A stretch of 64,000 nucleotides of DNA from Desulfosporosinus nitroreducens. GTDB lineage: Bacteria; Bacillota; Desulfitobacteriia; Desulfitobacteriales; Desulfitobacteriaceae. The DNA lies in NCBI RefSeq assembly GCF_023897015.1, contig NZ_JAMHFY010000001.1, positions 186,001 to 250,000 on the forward strand. The letters run 5' to 3'. Numbering within the stretch: the stretch's first letter is position 1; the number at the start of each line of letters is the position of its first letter. Positions 17,146-26,448 of the stretch are shown one piece after another. The position numbers were made by a program, and so were the translations under genes. The notes beneath the pieces were generated by a model. It was not told where the DNA came from, made no database searches, and saw only the letters and a program-made list of their open reading frames with translations.

Positions 17146-17709
17146 CTAAACCCCTCCGTACTCCATTCATCATCCTAGATACTAAGCTAAAGAAAACTTG
17201 GCTAGCACCAAGACTTCAGTCGTGGGCGATCGCCTTAGTTGCACTGATATGCGCTGGCCATGACTCGAACAGAACGTTCGAATTAGATCGCCGCCATGAA
17301 TGGCAAGGCGCCGTGATAGCCGAGTGTCCCTGTGGCCAAGGATGGCGAGAAGGGACCTTCAGAAAGTATCTAACGGATAGTTATACTTCTGTCTAGTGCT
17401 AAAAGGATAAGATTCCCCATTTAATGCGTAATTATGCAATAAGCAAAACAATCTTTCTGTTTCGCTATTCACGAGAGGAAATTATCCCCTAACTATTACC
17501 CGTATTTTAACTCAAACCTACAGAAACTAAACTGTGCAATAATAAATATAGGAGATTGAGGGCTTTATTTAGGTCAAGAAGGGTTGATTCCGGTACATTT
17601 AGTTTTCTAGAGCCTGGGTGGTTCTTTTTCGGCATTTTTGCAGCATTTGGAAATGCTTGGAATGGTGGGAAACGCAGAAACTTATTTAAACTGAATCGGT
17701 TAATAACAT
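17146..17709. other. 564-base gap with no gene; possible structured or decayed sequence
   Basis: No protein of recognisable family is encoded. A dispersed repeat copy lies at 17188-17221. From 17225 to about 17370 the DNA is GC-richer and has several short complementary segments (GGCGATC with GATCGCC; GTCCC with GGGAC), so it may be a decayed repeat or a folded RNA. A GTTCGAATT segment recalls a tRNA T-loop, but no tRNA stems form around it. Confidence 0.4.
17188..17221 (-). repeat. Dispersed repeat copy 1 (CTTGG hairpin plus T-run)
   Basis: The 34-base segment starting TAAAGAAAACTTGGCTAGCA matches 25393-25426 at 30 of 34 positions. On the minus strand it forms CTTGG-loop-CCAAG followed by TTTTCTTT, like a short intrinsic terminator. 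Confidence 0.6.
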
Positions 17710-18309
17710 TCACACCGAAAGTGCCCATAAATATAATGATGCCACAGAGCCATAGGGAGAATATCTTTTTCGATACCCCTCGAATTTTTCCTTAGGGAGT
17801 TCTTTAAGTCCATATAAGTTCATCATTCCTCTACAGATCGCTAAATCTTTGAAGCTCAACACATTTGGACGAGAGAGTGAAAAAATAAGTAACATTTCGG
17901 CAGTCCAAACTCCCACGCCATGTAACGAGGAAAGCGTTGCGATAATTTCTTGATCAGTTAGTCTATGAAGTTCATTAAAATCTACCTTCCCCGAAATAGC
18001 TGAATCTGCTATTCCTTTTATGTATCCAGCTTTTCTCTCAGACATTCCGCACCCTTGAATTTTAGACAAATCAATCTGAGCAATTCTTTCCGGTGTTATT
18101 TCCTCTAGCAGCGTGAGCAATCTGTTCCACACTGTCTCTGCAGCTTTATTTGAAATTTGCTGACTGACAACGCTCGAGACAAGTGCAGTAAACGGATCAG
18201 GTGTGATTTCCCGTTTTATCATACCAATTTTATCAATAGCTGCCCCTAATTTTTTGTCCTTGCGCTTCAAGTAATCTATTTCCTTTTGTCCATAGGCGAA
18301 AAATTGCAT
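17710..18309 (-). CDS. AlkA-like DNA-3-methyladenine glycosylase
   Basis: 199 residues of the helix-hairpin-helix/GPD glycosylase superfamily. The region VSSVVSQQISNKAAETVWNR matches the AlkA/EndoIII core, the HhH motif is LSSLHGVGVWTAEMLLIFSL, and the catalytic Asp falls in SFKDLAICRGM. There is no C-terminal 4Fe-4S cysteine cluster, which separates it from EndoIII/MutY. It removes alkylated bases from DNA. The ATG has AAAGGACAG upstream. It is inserted, with the next gene, between scpB and DUF2953, which are normally adjacent, so it may be a later arrival. Confidence 0.85.
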   Translation of the reverse strand: MQFFAYGQKEIDYLKRKDKKLGAAIDKIGMIKREITPDPFTALVSSVVSQQISNKAAETVWNRLLTLLEEITPERIAQIDLSKIQGCGMSERKAGYIKGIADSAISGKVDFNELHRLTDQEIIATLSSLHGVGVWTAEMLLIFSLSRPNVLSFKDLAICRGMMNLYGLKELPKEKFEGYRKRYSPYGSVASLYLWALSV

Positions 18310-18491
18310 TTTTCTGTCCTTTCAATCTCACGCTAATTATTCATCTCGTGCGACAAGCAGCAACAGACCTCTAGACTCCCCTGTCTCACCAATTAAGTGC
18401 AATATAGCAATGATATTCTACTTCATCTGCAGTTATCCTTCTAAAGCTATACCATCAGTCATCAACTAATTGAACATCTTCTGCCTCCCGT

Positions 18492-18546
18492 TTGTCAAAT
18501 TTTGTGTTTAAACAAATTTGACAATTTATGCACCATTCTATACATT
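18492..18546 (+). promoter_or_regulatory. Promoter with an overlapping inverted repeat before the DUF4474-like gene
   Basis: TTGACA (18518-18523) and TACATT (18541-18546) are spaced by 17 bases. Perfect 11-bp arms TTGTCAAATTT (18492-18502) and AAATTTGACAA (18514-18524) overlap the -35 box. A repressor on this palindrome would occlude RNA polymerase. Confidence 0.5.
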
Positions 18547-18578
18547 GACCCAATAATATGTACTAAGGGGGGATATGT

Positions 18579-19520
18579 ATGTCCGTTCAAATAAAATCTC
18601 AAGGCGAAATGTCAATTAGCAAAAATGTTGACAAGGTCGGCTTTTTAACTCAGGAAACAGATAACTCTGAATTGGATAAAGTAATTGAAATCGCAGGTTA
18701 TTCCTATGATTCAATTCAGGATATTTTCTATTCCATCATGAATCCCTGGCAGAGAAGTATTGGCTACTGCCGACTTTTTGATGAAGCGGCAGCGCCACTG
18801 GGAATGATCATCGACTGTGAACCTATTCATTTCGAATACAATGAGAGAAAATGGATGATTGGATTTTGGAAAGGTCAGTATGACTTAGTCACCGGGGGGG
18901 AAATAGGAGTTTATACCGGGGCGCTGGATTTAAAGATACCAGGCTTCTTTACAGGTACCTTTTATAATTGTGCAAGCGATGCCGACCTGTTGCAGATGTC
19001 CTTTGTCTTAAGGAAGAACGGAAATGTACTATTCACGCGGGAAGGAGAACATTGGTGGTTAACCGGTTTTAAGCTGGGTGAATTCTCCGAACCTTCAGAG
19101 TTAACAATGGATATCAACATTACCTTAAAAAACAAGCTTATGTGTGATGCCTTTATAGGGGGTCTGCGGAAAACGGGATATTCAGCTAATGATTTTTCAA
19201 TTGATGGAAACTCAGTAAGTTTTAGATTTGCTACTCCACATTCAACGCAGCCTATTACTCGTACTAACTCAACTGACAGGATTATTCAAAGGAAAAACGA
19301 ACTGCTGTGCGTTAAATATCAAGAGATTACGAAAGAGTTTGACAGCCTCCAGGCTAAAGTAAAAGCTATTGAGGAACAGGCCCCTGAACTATATCAAAAA
19401 ATTCTTAAAATAGGGAAAGCAAAACCATTACTCGAAGTCTATGAAACAGTTTTAGTTGTTATTATAGTTGCAGTCGGAACCTATCTGGCATCTCGAATAA
19501 TCCTCGATGAAGGTAATTGA
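18579..19520 (+). CDS. DUF4474-like protein with a C-terminal membrane anchor
   Basis: 313 residues from the ATG behind AAGGGGGGA. The core, about residues 40-160, with QRSIGYCRLFDEAAAPLGM, IDCEPIHFEYNERKWMIGFW and KGQYDLVTGGEIGVYTGALD, follows the DUF4474 pattern as I know it. A coiled-coil stretch (KYQEITKEFDSLQAKVKAIEEQ, about 250-275) and one hydrophobic helix near the end (VLVVIIVAVGTYLAS) follow, so it is probably tail-anchored. Function unknown. It is on the opposite strand from the surrounding scp/spm cluster, with its own promoter and palindrome, and looks like an insertion in that cluster. Confidence 0.65.
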   Translation: MSVQIKSQGEMSISKNVDKVGFLTQETDNSELDKVIEIAGYSYDSIQDIFYSIMNPWQRSIGYCRLFDEAAAPLGMIIDCEPIHFEYNERKWMIGFWKGQYDLVTGGEIGVYTGALDLKIPGFFTGTFYNCASDADLLQMSFVLRKNGNVLFTREGEHWWLTGFKLGEFSEPSELTMDINITLKNKLMCDAFIGGLRKTGYSANDFSIDGNSVSFRFATPHSTQPITRTNSTDRIIQRKNELLCVKYQEITKEFDSLQAKVKAIEEQAPELYQKILKIGKAKPLLEVYETVLVVIIVAVGTYLASRIILDEGN

Positions 19521-19644
19521 TACTTTTTACAGCGTCATTGGCAGATAGCAACAACTTCAGTCTGATAACAGATGTAGTTGTATCCTATGCAACCAAAACC
19601 ATGGCCTTTGGTACAAGAAAAAATTCTTTTGCCTTTTTCTTAAC

Positions 19645-19688
19645 ATAATAAAAGCAATCTCCAATTAAATGAAGATTGCTTTTATTAT
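19645..19688 (-). terminator. Bidirectional terminator between scpB and the DUF4474-like gene
   Basis: Sixteen-bp arms ATAATAAAAGCAATCT and AGATTGCTTTTATTAT around a 12-base loop, eight bases past the scpB stop. Confidence 0.75.
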
Positions 19689-19696
19689 GTTTACGG

Positions 19697-20245
19697 CTAT
19701 TCTTGAGCGCTCGCCACCTCATCATCACTAAACGATCCTGCTTCTAAGTCTGGCATATCCTCTAGGGAACGCAAGCCAAAATGAAGTAAAAACTGCTCTG
19801 TCGTGGCATAAAGAATGGGTCGCCCCGGTCCATCCTTGCGACCTACATCTTTCACCAGACCTTTCTCAACTAGCGTTGCTAGGGCGCGATCAGATTGAAC
19901 TCCTCTGATGAAGTCCACCTCTCCTCTCGTCACCGGTTGCTTGTAAGCAATGATAGAGAGCACTTCAAGCGCTGCATTGGAGAGAGCTTGTGCAGGTTGT
20001 TTATACAAAATTTCTATATAGCGTGCTACCTTGGGCTTCGTACCTAGTTTAAAGCCACCATTAATCTCTAAAAGGGTTAATCCGCAGGAGTCTACAGCGT
20101 ACCGAGTACGAAGCTCATAAAGAAGCTCTTTGATCATCGCTAAGTCTAACTCCAGAATCTCCCCGAGCAATTCTGGTGTCAGCGGATCCTTCGCAACAAA
20201 TAAAAGAGCTTCTAAGGCAGCCGTTTCCGCTTCCCTAAATAGCAA
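19697..20245 (-). CDS. scpB: Segregation and condensation protein B
   Basis: 182 residues with two winged-helix domains and the family segments EAALEALLFVAKDPLT-like start (AETAALEALLFVAKDPLT), LEVLSIIAYKQPVTRGEVDFIRG and KDGPGRPILYATTEQFLLHFGL. ScpB dimers bind ScpA, which bridges SMC heads in chromosome condensation. It is six bases downstream of scpA in the standard order. The acidic C-terminal tail is typical. Confidence 0.95.
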   Translation of the reverse strand: MLFREAETAALEALLFVAKDPLTPELLGEILELDLAMIKELLYELRTRYAVDSCGLTLLEINGGFKLGTKPKVARYIEILYKQPAQALSNAALEVLSIIAYKQPVTRGEVDFIRGVQSDRALATLVEKGLVKDVGRKDGPGRPILYATTEQFLLHFGLRSLEDMPDLEAGSFSDDEVASAQE

Positions 20246-20251
20246 TTCTAT

Positions 20252-21019
20252 CTACTCCTCTTCCGTGAATTCCCAGGCCTTTTCAGTTGGATATAACATG
20301 ATTTCGCTAAGCAGTGTCACTTGCTCAGCGCGCACCTTTCCAGATTTCAAAAGTTCTAACAACGCCAAGAAAGATACAATCATTTCCATGCGCGTTCCTA
20401 TTCTCATGAGCTGGTTAAAACGAAGCCCCTTCGGATGAAGCAAAACACGACGCAAAACATCTGCAAGCATAATGTCAATCGCAATTTCGTCCGGTTCAAC
20501 GTATCTAATTTCTTCCCCTTTTTCGGCACGTTCAATTACTCTGCAAAACGCTTGCCATAAATCATCAAAATCTATCCCCTTAAGAGGATCTTCCGGTTTG
20601 ACATCGGTCAATAACCCCTCGACATTGATTTCGCGATAATAGGATCGTCCTGATGAGGTTTCCAAGTTCTCAAGTACTTTAGCCGCTTGTTTAAAGGCCC
20701 TGTAAGCCAGTAAGCGTTCAACCAGTTCCTGTCGTAAATCTTCCTCCTCGACCGGACTTTGCTCACTTTTTGGGGGTTTTGGCAAAAGCTCGCGTGATTT
20801 AATATAGAGTAACTGAGCTGCAAGCACCAGAAATTCTGTGGTAACTTCCATGTCCATAGATTCCATTTGGCGTACAACTTCCACGAATTGGTCAGCAACT
20901 CGTGCAATCGGGATATCATAGATATCCACTTTTTCTTGTTGAATAAGAGTTAACAACAAATCAAGCGGGCCCTGGTAGGCAGGAAGTTCGACCTGAGGAC
21001 CAGTGTTTTCACGTTCCAT
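20252..21019 (-). CDS. scpA: Segregation and condensation protein A (kleisin)
   Basis: About 255 residues from the ATG that overlaps the trpS stop by one base (TAATG); longer frames lie inside trpS. The N-terminal kleisin segment YQGPLDLLLTLIQQEKVDIYDIPI and TEFLVLAAQLLYIKSRELLP are highly typical, and the C-terminal winged helix runs to TEKAWEFTEEE. ScpA bridges the SMC dimer and recruits ScpB. Immediately downstream of trpS, as in several clostridia. Confidence 0.95.
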   Translation of the reverse strand: MERENTGPQVELPAYQGPLDLLLTLIQQEKVDIYDIPIARVADQFVEVVRQMESMDMEVTTEFLVLAAQLLYIKSRELLPKPPKSEQSPVEEEDLRQELVERLLAYRAFKQAAKVLENLETSSGRSYYREINVEGLLTDVKPEDPLKGIDFDDLWQAFCRVIERAEKGEEIRYVEPDEIAIDIMLADVLRRVLLHPKGLRFNQLMRIGTRMEMIVSFLALLELLKSGKVRAEQVTLLSEIMLYPTEKAWEFTEEE

Positions 21020-21993
21020 TACAGCCCCATGACGCAACGAACTTCTTTCATTGTCTCTGAGGTGGTTACCCGCGCACGCTGGGCACCTTCTTCTAAGACC
21101 TTTTCCACTCGACCGGGCTCTTCCCAATAAGCACGCCTTTCTCTAAAAGGACTTATTAACTTCTCTAAATTCTCTGCCAGATGCCGTTTACACGCCACAC
21201 AGCCCACTTTTCCTGCGCGACATTTTTCTTCTACCTCGGCAACTTCCGGAGTGTAGATTTTATGGAATTTATCCACGACACAAACTTCTGGGTGACCCGG
21301 ATCATCTTTACGCAGCCGAGCTGGATCTGTTACCATTTGTTGCACTCTCGTCTTAATCTCCTCAGAGGAAGCCGTAAGGGATATGGCATTATGATAACTC
21401 TTACTCATCTTCCGCCCGTCAACCCCAGGCAAGAGAGGTACTTTGCCCACAAGATCTTTAGGTTCGGGAAACACTGTTCCATAAAGATGATTAAAACGTC
21501 GAGCAATCTCCCGGCAAAGCTCGACATGCGGGATTTGATCTTCTCCGACAGGCACCACATTTGCTTTATAAACCAAAATATCTGCGGCCATTAAGAGAGG
21601 ATACCCTAAGAATCCGTAAGTTCCAAGATCTTTTCCCTGTTGGCTTAATTGTTGAATTTGATCCTTGTAGGTTGGTACCCGTTCCAGCCAAGATAAGGGT
21701 GTAAACATAGAAAATAGCAAATGAAGCTCAGCGTGTTCTTTGACCGCAGACTGTAAAAAGATAGCGCTCTTTTGAGGGTCAATTCCCACACTGAGCCAAT
21801 CTAAGGCTATCTCCCTCCTTAAGCTGGAAAAGTCTAATCTGTCTTCATACCCAGTTGTCAAGGCATGCAAATCTACGATCGAAAAATAGCTCTCATAATC
21901 CTCCTGTAAGGTCACCCAGTTCTGAATCACACTCAGGTGCCCAATATGTAATGCCCCTGTCGGACGCATTCCACTAAATATTCTTCCCTTCAT
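21019..21993 (-). CDS. trpS: Tryptophanyl-tRNA synthetase
   Basis: 324 residues, class I. HIGH-type motif GALHIGHLS near the N-terminus, catalytic KMSKS in GRKMSKSYHNAI, Trp-pocket segments YPLLMAADILVYKANVVPVGEDQ. The C-terminal part carries a CRAGKVGCVACK cysteine pair seen in many clostridial TrpRS. It charges tRNA-Trp. The 66-base leader to the left of the M50 protease gene is too short for a T-box element and none is seen. Confidence 0.96.
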   Translation of the reverse strand: MKGRIFSGMRPTGALHIGHLSVIQNWVTLQEDYESYFSIVDLHALTTGYEDRLDFSSLRREIALDWLSVGIDPQKSAIFLQSAVKEHAELHLLFSMFTPLSWLERVPTYKDQIQQLSQQGKDLGTYGFLGYPLLMAADILVYKANVVPVGEDQIPHVELCREIARRFNHLYGTVFPEPKDLVGKVPLLPGVDGRKMSKSYHNAISLTASSEEIKTRVQQMVTDPARLRKDDPGHPEVCVVDKFHKIYTPEVAEVEEKCRAGKVGCVACKRHLAENLEKLISPFRERRAYWEEPGRVEKVLEEGAQRARVTTSETMKEVRCVMGL

Positions 21994-22059
21994 ATTTACA
22001 CCCCTTTTGTAAATCTCTGGTCACTCTTGACCAACAACTTCCAATTTCGTCTATCACCT

Positions 22060-22710
22060 TTACCCTAGAAATGGGGTTAATATCAGCAGAATAATTTTCT
22101 CATAAGCATAGAATATCCCATTCACTGCAGGATAAAGTACTATTCCGAGAATATTAGTAAAGAGAAGAACGATTAGAATAATCATACCATACTGTTCAAT
22201 TAGCTGTAACTGGGGATCGTATCGTTCAGGCAATATCCCTCTGAGAACGCCAAAGCCATCAAGGGGAGGGATGGGTAAGAGATTAAAAATTCCTAAGCCA
22301 AGATTCATCCATACGGCAGAGTAAAATACAAGTGAGATTACATCACTCCACTGCGAACCTTGAACTCCAAGCATGGTTAAATACCATAACAGCATTACCA
22401 CAAAGGCCACGATCAAATTCATGATCGAACCAGCTAAAGAAACCAACATTTGTCCGCGGCGCTTATCCCCCCGGTAATAGTGAGGATTTGTCATAACGGG
22501 CTTTGCCCAACCAAATCGATATATGAGCGCCATAAGAGTCCCAAATAGATCTAAGTGCACGAAAGGATTTAAGGTTAAACGCCCCTGACTTCGCGGTGTC
22601 GGGTCTCCTAAACGATCGGCAACCCAAGCATGAGCAAACTCATGAAAGGCAAACCCGATCATCAAAGCAGGAATATTTGCGATAATAGTGGTTATATTTA
22701 AATCGAACAA
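22060..22710 (-). CDS. Site-2 protease family (M50) membrane metalloprotease
   Basis: 216 residues, about six helices. Zinc motif HEFAH in IGFAFHEFAHAWVADRLGD and the second ligand in NLLPIPPLDGFGVL are those of the small YwhC-type M50 group without a PDZ domain. It cleaves substrates within the membrane; no substrate is suggested by context. It starts 14 bases after the polyA-polymerase-type gene and is probably cotranscribed with it and trpS-scpAB. Confidence 0.92.
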   Translation of the reverse strand: MFDLNITTIIANIPALMIGFAFHEFAHAWVADRLGDPTPRSQGRLTLNPFVHLDLFGTLMALIYRFGWAKPVMTNPHYYRGDKRRGQMLVSLAGSIMNLIVAFVVMLLWYLTMLGVQGSQWSDVISLVFYSAVWMNLGLGIFNLLPIPPLDGFGVLRGILPERYDPQLQLIEQYGMIILIVLLFTNILGIVLYPAVNGIFYAYEKIILLILTPFLG

Positions 22711-22724
22711 ATCCCTACCTCCTT

Positions 22725-25274
22725 CTAACGCTGGGTATTAACCCACTGACGAGCCATTCCCTGCTCTTCTTCTAGGGTGCTAATTCTGCCCTCGAGCCAA
22801 GCCATTCGTACTCGATCTAGAATTTCTCCGATTTCTGGACCTTGCTTCAAACCCATCTGTAAGAGAGCCTTTCCATCAAGGGACATGTTAATTCTTTGAC
22901 CAGCCTCAAGATATTCCATTATTCGCACTTTAAATCGTTCATCCCGCGCTAAAACAATCACAACTTCCTTGGGGGCCTTGTTTAACAAACGGTCCATTTC
23001 GCTTATGGTTAAGCGCTCCATTAATGATTGACGCAATTGTACATAGGCAATTGTTTCATCCCGAAGGGATTTATTTAAAATCACTCGTTCAAGCAAGGTG
23101 CCAATTTCGTAAAATTTCATTTGGGAGACAGAGACTAGCCAACGCATGTTAATTGACCAATCCCTGCTGTTCTCCGCATCATCCAAGTTAAAATTCCAAG
23201 CAAGCTCCTTGCCAAACCACGCTTTAAACAAGCCGCTCTCCACTAAAATCTGACCCATCGCCAGATAGTTAACCTCTTTAAAGATGAGTAGTACCTCTTC
23301 CGTAAAACGTTCTACACTGAGCTTAGAAAGGACACCTGTCTCTATCGCAGTATGTAACGCATCTAGAGTTTCTTTAGCAAACTCAAAATGATAGCGTTCA
23401 GCAAAACGTATTGCTCGAAGCATTCGAGTAGGGTCATCTATAAAACTGATATTATGCAGGAAGCGAATTTTCCTTTGTTGCAAATCTTGCTTACCGCCAT
23501 AATAATCAACAAGTTCTCCGAAACGCTCAGTATTCAGACAAATCGCCATCGAATTAATCGTAAAATCCCGTCGAAACAGATCATCCCTCAAACAAGATTC
23601 TTCCACTTGAGGAAGTGCTCCCGGAAAAGAATAATGTTCCCATCTCGTACTGGCTATGTCAAGATGACTTCCATCGGGAAAAATAATCTGAGCAGTTCCA
23701 AACTTTATATGCTGCGTCAGCTTTCCATCCGGGATACGCCGCATCAGTGCCTGGGCAAATTGACCGCCGCTGCCTTCAACTACAAAATCTAAATCCTGGG
23801 TAGGGACGGAGAGCAATAAATCTCTGACAAATCCTCCCACGATATAAACTGAACACTCTTCTTCCTCGGCAGTTTCGCTCACCGCTTCAAGGAGATTTTG
23901 AACTTCCTTAGGCAGGCGTTCTATCAAATCCAAGATGTCCTGACGCATGGCAACACTGCGATCTCGTGCAAGCTGCGTTTCGATAGGAACTGATCCGCCG
24001 TGAACCAGACGTAAAACGTCTGACCTGGAAACGATACCAACGAGATTCCCATCTTCCACAACAGGCAGACGTCCGATATCGTGTTGGACCATCAGGCGCT
24101 GAACTTCATCCCACGGTACATCAGCCTCTACGGTAGCAACCTTTGTGGTCATAAAACCTTTTACCGGTGCATGTTGCAGTCCATGTTTGATTGCTTTATC
24201 GACATCACGTCGGGAAATAATCCCTACTAAATTCTTATCTTCTGTGACAGGTACTCCTGTGTGCCCGTAACGCAATAAAATTTGTTCCACTTCACCTAAC
24301 CGTGTCTCAGGAGAGACAGTTTTAACCGGGAAGCTCATGATATCTCTAACAAGATGAGGACGTTTAGCGCAACTCTGAATAGCCGAACGCAATTGCTTCA
24401 ATATGTCGGGGAGTTCAGCATCCTTGATGGTTGCAGAAGCAGCTCTCTCATGTCCTGCACCGCCAAATAACTGAACTAATCCATTGACAGGTAATCCTCT
24501 GCCCCTGGAACGGCCTACTATGTACACCCTGTTCTCCATCTTAACCAATAGAAACCAAGTTTCGGCGCCTTCAAGTTCACCCACTCGGTGAGCTAATAAC
24601 GCAAGACCTCCTACATAGTCCTTAATCTCAGCATACGAGATATATACGGCTAATCCATCAAAAAACTCCGTTTGTCCTTGATCTAACAATTGTTGTAATA
24701 GTTCTTTCTGCTCCTCAGCAAGCGGTCGACGTAAATTTTTAGCGATTACTCCCAAGTTTGCCCCTTGCTCTAATAAATAAGCCACAGCGTGAACATCACG
24801 AACTGTGGTATTATCAAACAATAAGCTCCCTGTATCATCATAGATCCCAATGGCAATTAACGTTGCTTCAAAACTGCTTAAGGGCAATCCAAGTCCAGCT
24901 AGTTTTTCAACTAAAAGAGTAGCACACGCCCCGACAGGCTCGATAACCATACCCTCTTTGAGCTCACCCGCATAGGGATGGTGATCATAGATCTCCACCT
25001 CAATTCCAGGTAGTCTAGCCACTTTTTCCCCTAAAAATCCTACTCGATGAAGTTCATGGGTATCTACTAAGATAACCCGAGAAACCTCTTCCAGATTAAT
25101 ATCCTGAGCTTTACGAAACCTCAATTGATCTCTTGATAACGCCAAAAAATCTTGAACAAAGACGTTCGGTTTCCCGTCCATGACCAAAACGCTGTTTGGA
25201 TAAATTTTCTGGGCTGCCACCATAGATGCTAACGCATCAAAATCGATTTGGCGATGAGCCAAAATGATATCCAT
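22725..25274 (-). CDS. DHH phosphoesterase-CBS-tRNA nucleotidyltransferase/poly(A) polymerase fusion
   Basis: 849 residues with four modules. A DHH phosphoesterase (about 1-150: RQIDFDALASM, ILVDTHEL, YDHHPYAGE) is followed by DHHA1 (about 225-290, FGGAGHERAASATI). Two CBS domains follow (about 308-430, RRDVDKAIKHG and GNLVGIVSRSDVLRL), then the class II nucleotidyltransferase head (about 480-600, VGGFVRDLLLSVPTQDLDFV and FRRDFTINSMAI) with its RNA-binding region (FIDDPTRMLRAIRFAERY). Such fusions are CC- or A-adding enzymes in several bacteria; which step this one performs cannot be told by eye. The CBS pair suggests adenylate control. The DHH module resembles NrnA-type nanoRNases. Confidence 0.92.
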   Translation of the reverse strand: MDIILAHRQIDFDALASMVAAQKIYPNSVLVMDGKPNVFVQDFLALSRDQLRFRKAQDINLEEVSRVILVDTHELHRVGFLGEKVARLPGIEVEIYDHHPYAGELKEGMVIEPVGACATLLVEKLAGLGLPLSSFEATLIAIGIYDDTGSLLFDNTTVRDVHAVAYLLEQGANLGVIAKNLRRPLAEEQKELLQQLLDQGQTEFFDGLAVYISYAEIKDYVGGLALLAHRVGELEGAETWFLLVKMENRVYIVGRSRGRGLPVNGLVQLFGGAGHERAASATIKDAELPDILKQLRSAIQSCAKRPHLVRDIMSFPVKTVSPETRLGEVEQILLRYGHTGVPVTEDKNLVGIISRRDVDKAIKHGLQHAPVKGFMTTKVATVEADVPWDEVQRLMVQHDIGRLPVVEDGNLVGIVSRSDVLRLVHGGSVPIETQLARDRSVAMRQDILDLIERLPKEVQNLLEAVSETAEEEECSVYIVGGFVRDLLLSVPTQDLDFVVEGSGGQFAQALMRRIPDGKLTQHIKFGTAQIIFPDGSHLDIASTRWEHYSFPGALPQVEESCLRDDLFRRDFTINSMAICLNTERFGELVDYYGGKQDLQQRKIRFLHNISFIDDPTRMLRAIRFAERYHFEFAKETLDALHTAIETGVLSKLSVERFTEEVLLIFKEVNYLAMGQILVESGLFKAWFGKELAWNFNLDDAENSRDWSINMRWLVSVSQMKFYEIGTLLERVILNKSLRDETIAYVQLRQSLMERLTISEMDRLLNKAPKEVVIVLARDERFKVRIMEYLEAGQRINMSLDGKALLQMGLKQGPEIGEILDRVRMAWLEGRISTLEEEQGMARQWVNTQR

Positions 25275-25392
25275 TCTACATCCTCAATCTCCTATCCTTA
25301 TGATTATCTTTAAATTATACCATCTTTAGCCTATTCACAGCAACTTGTTGGTTACAGTCAGAACTAAGCAAGCTTGCAGATATTGATTTTAA

Positions 25393-25426
25393 TAAAGAAA
25401 ACTTGGCTAACGCCAAGCCTTCAGAC
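25393..25426 (-). repeat. Dispersed repeat copy 2; acts as a terminator
   Basis: TAAAGAAAACTTGGCTAACG and the following bases match 17188-17221 at 30 of 34 positions. On the minus strand CTTGG-CGTTAG-CCAAG is followed by TTTTCTTTATT, 30 bases past the stop of the LiaF-like gene, so here it is well placed to terminate that transcript. Confidence 0.6.
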
Positions 25427-25455
25427 AATAGCAACTATTCAATTCTGATAAGCCA

Positions 25456-26448
25456 CTAAAGTATACTGTTTGATGGCCTCTCCAATCGCAGGGTTCCAGC
25501 CGCGGTGGAAATTTCTAAGTCAATTTTGCTCTTAGCTTCTGCATAGTTTGGACTAACCCAGTCTTTGTCCTCTAACAGTAATCCCGAGCCCATGAAATTC
25601 GTACTAGTGGCCACTCCGTTTAAACGAATCTTTAAGCCGGTTGCTTCAGGGACAACCAAAGTAAGCTTAGAGGCGCCACTCTCAATTTCCCCGTCGGTCG
25701 CACTTCCCAAGTCACCAAATTGAATTTTTAATTCGCTGGCTCCAGTACTAATTTTGAATTTATCCACGAAGAGTTGGCTTAAATTAATATCTCCGTTGAT
25801 TGCTCCGGCTTCTATATCAAAATCATAGTGTACTTTCTGCGAAAGGTTTAGCGATATATCTTTAAAGTTGCGTGTCCCTATTCCTGGCGTTGATGAGGAA
25901 AGCTTAGCATTTATGGTATCTCCTGATTGCTCAATGACTATGGGCGATCCGTTTACTGTCGGGGCTGAACCTCTGCGTTCCCACCTGTAACTCCCCGTCA
26001 TAAGTTGCGCTTGGCTTTGGTTGTTCTCTAATGCCTTTACCTGAAATTGAGCTCCCCCTAATTCAAGATTTAACTGTGCTTTTTTGACCTCTGAAGGCAA
26101 TGGGACGTCTATTGATCCGGATCCTCCTATCCTGGCAGGTACCTCTATTGCTTCAGCCTCTCTTAAATTACTATGAAAACTATTATACAGTCTCCAAGGT
26201 ACGGGCTTATCCCCCACAACTAGTGAATACCCAACCATACTCAAGAGAAAGATTAACAAAATGGCACTGAGGGGAATCCTCCGGTTAAACAGCAAGCCAA
26301 TTCCGGCCAAAATAAGAATTAAAGGCCATAAATCAAGGACGTGTGCCCATAAATTCCAAGATAAGAACCCATAATTAAGCAGGAAGAAGATAACTCCCAT
26401 TGTAATTAGAAGCAGTCCTCGACTTACGCTATCAAAGACTCTTTTCAT
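25456..26448 (-). CDS. LiaF/YvqF-like membrane protein with adhesin-type beta-helix domain
   Basis: About 330 residues from the ATG behind GGGGGAAG, overlapping the PspC gene stop as ATGA. Four N-terminal hydrophobic segments within the first 100 residues ([48 protein letters not shown]) precede a long beta-rich part with repeating DUF4097-like turns ([47 protein letters not shown]). LiaF-like proteins with this layout modulate cell-envelope stress signalling together with PspC proteins. No LiaRS two-component pair is next to it. The role is inferred from family and neighbour. Confidence 0.78.
   Translation of the reverse strand: MKRVFDSVSRGLLLITMGVIFFLLNYGFLSWNLWAHVLDLWPLILILAGIGLLFNRRIPLSAILLIFLLSMVGYSLVVGDKPVPWRLYNSFHSNLREAEAIEVPARIGGSGSIDVPLPSEVKKAQLNLELGGAQFQVKALENNQSQAQLMTGSYRWERRGSAPTVNGSPIVIEQSGDTINAKLSSSTPGIGTRNFKDISLNLSQKVHYDFDIEAGAINGDINLSQLFVDKFKISTGASELKIQFGDLGSATDGEIESGASKLTLVVPEATGLKIRLNGVATSTNFMGSGLLLEDKDWVSPNYAEAKSKIDLEISTAAGTLRLERPSNSIL

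Noticed and set aside
17225-17370. Possible tRNA or tRNA-like element (GTTCGAATT)
   Set aside because: No 5-bp T-stem, acceptor stem or anticodon arm can be drawn around the loop-like sequence on either strand.
17556-17795. A 79-codon plus-strand frame over the glycosylase 3' end
   Set aside because: It runs antisense into a well-supported gene and has no recognisable family, although GGAG precedes the start.
21994-22059. T-box leader before trpS
   Set aside because: Only 66 bases separate it from the upstream gene, with no T-box sequence or terminator.
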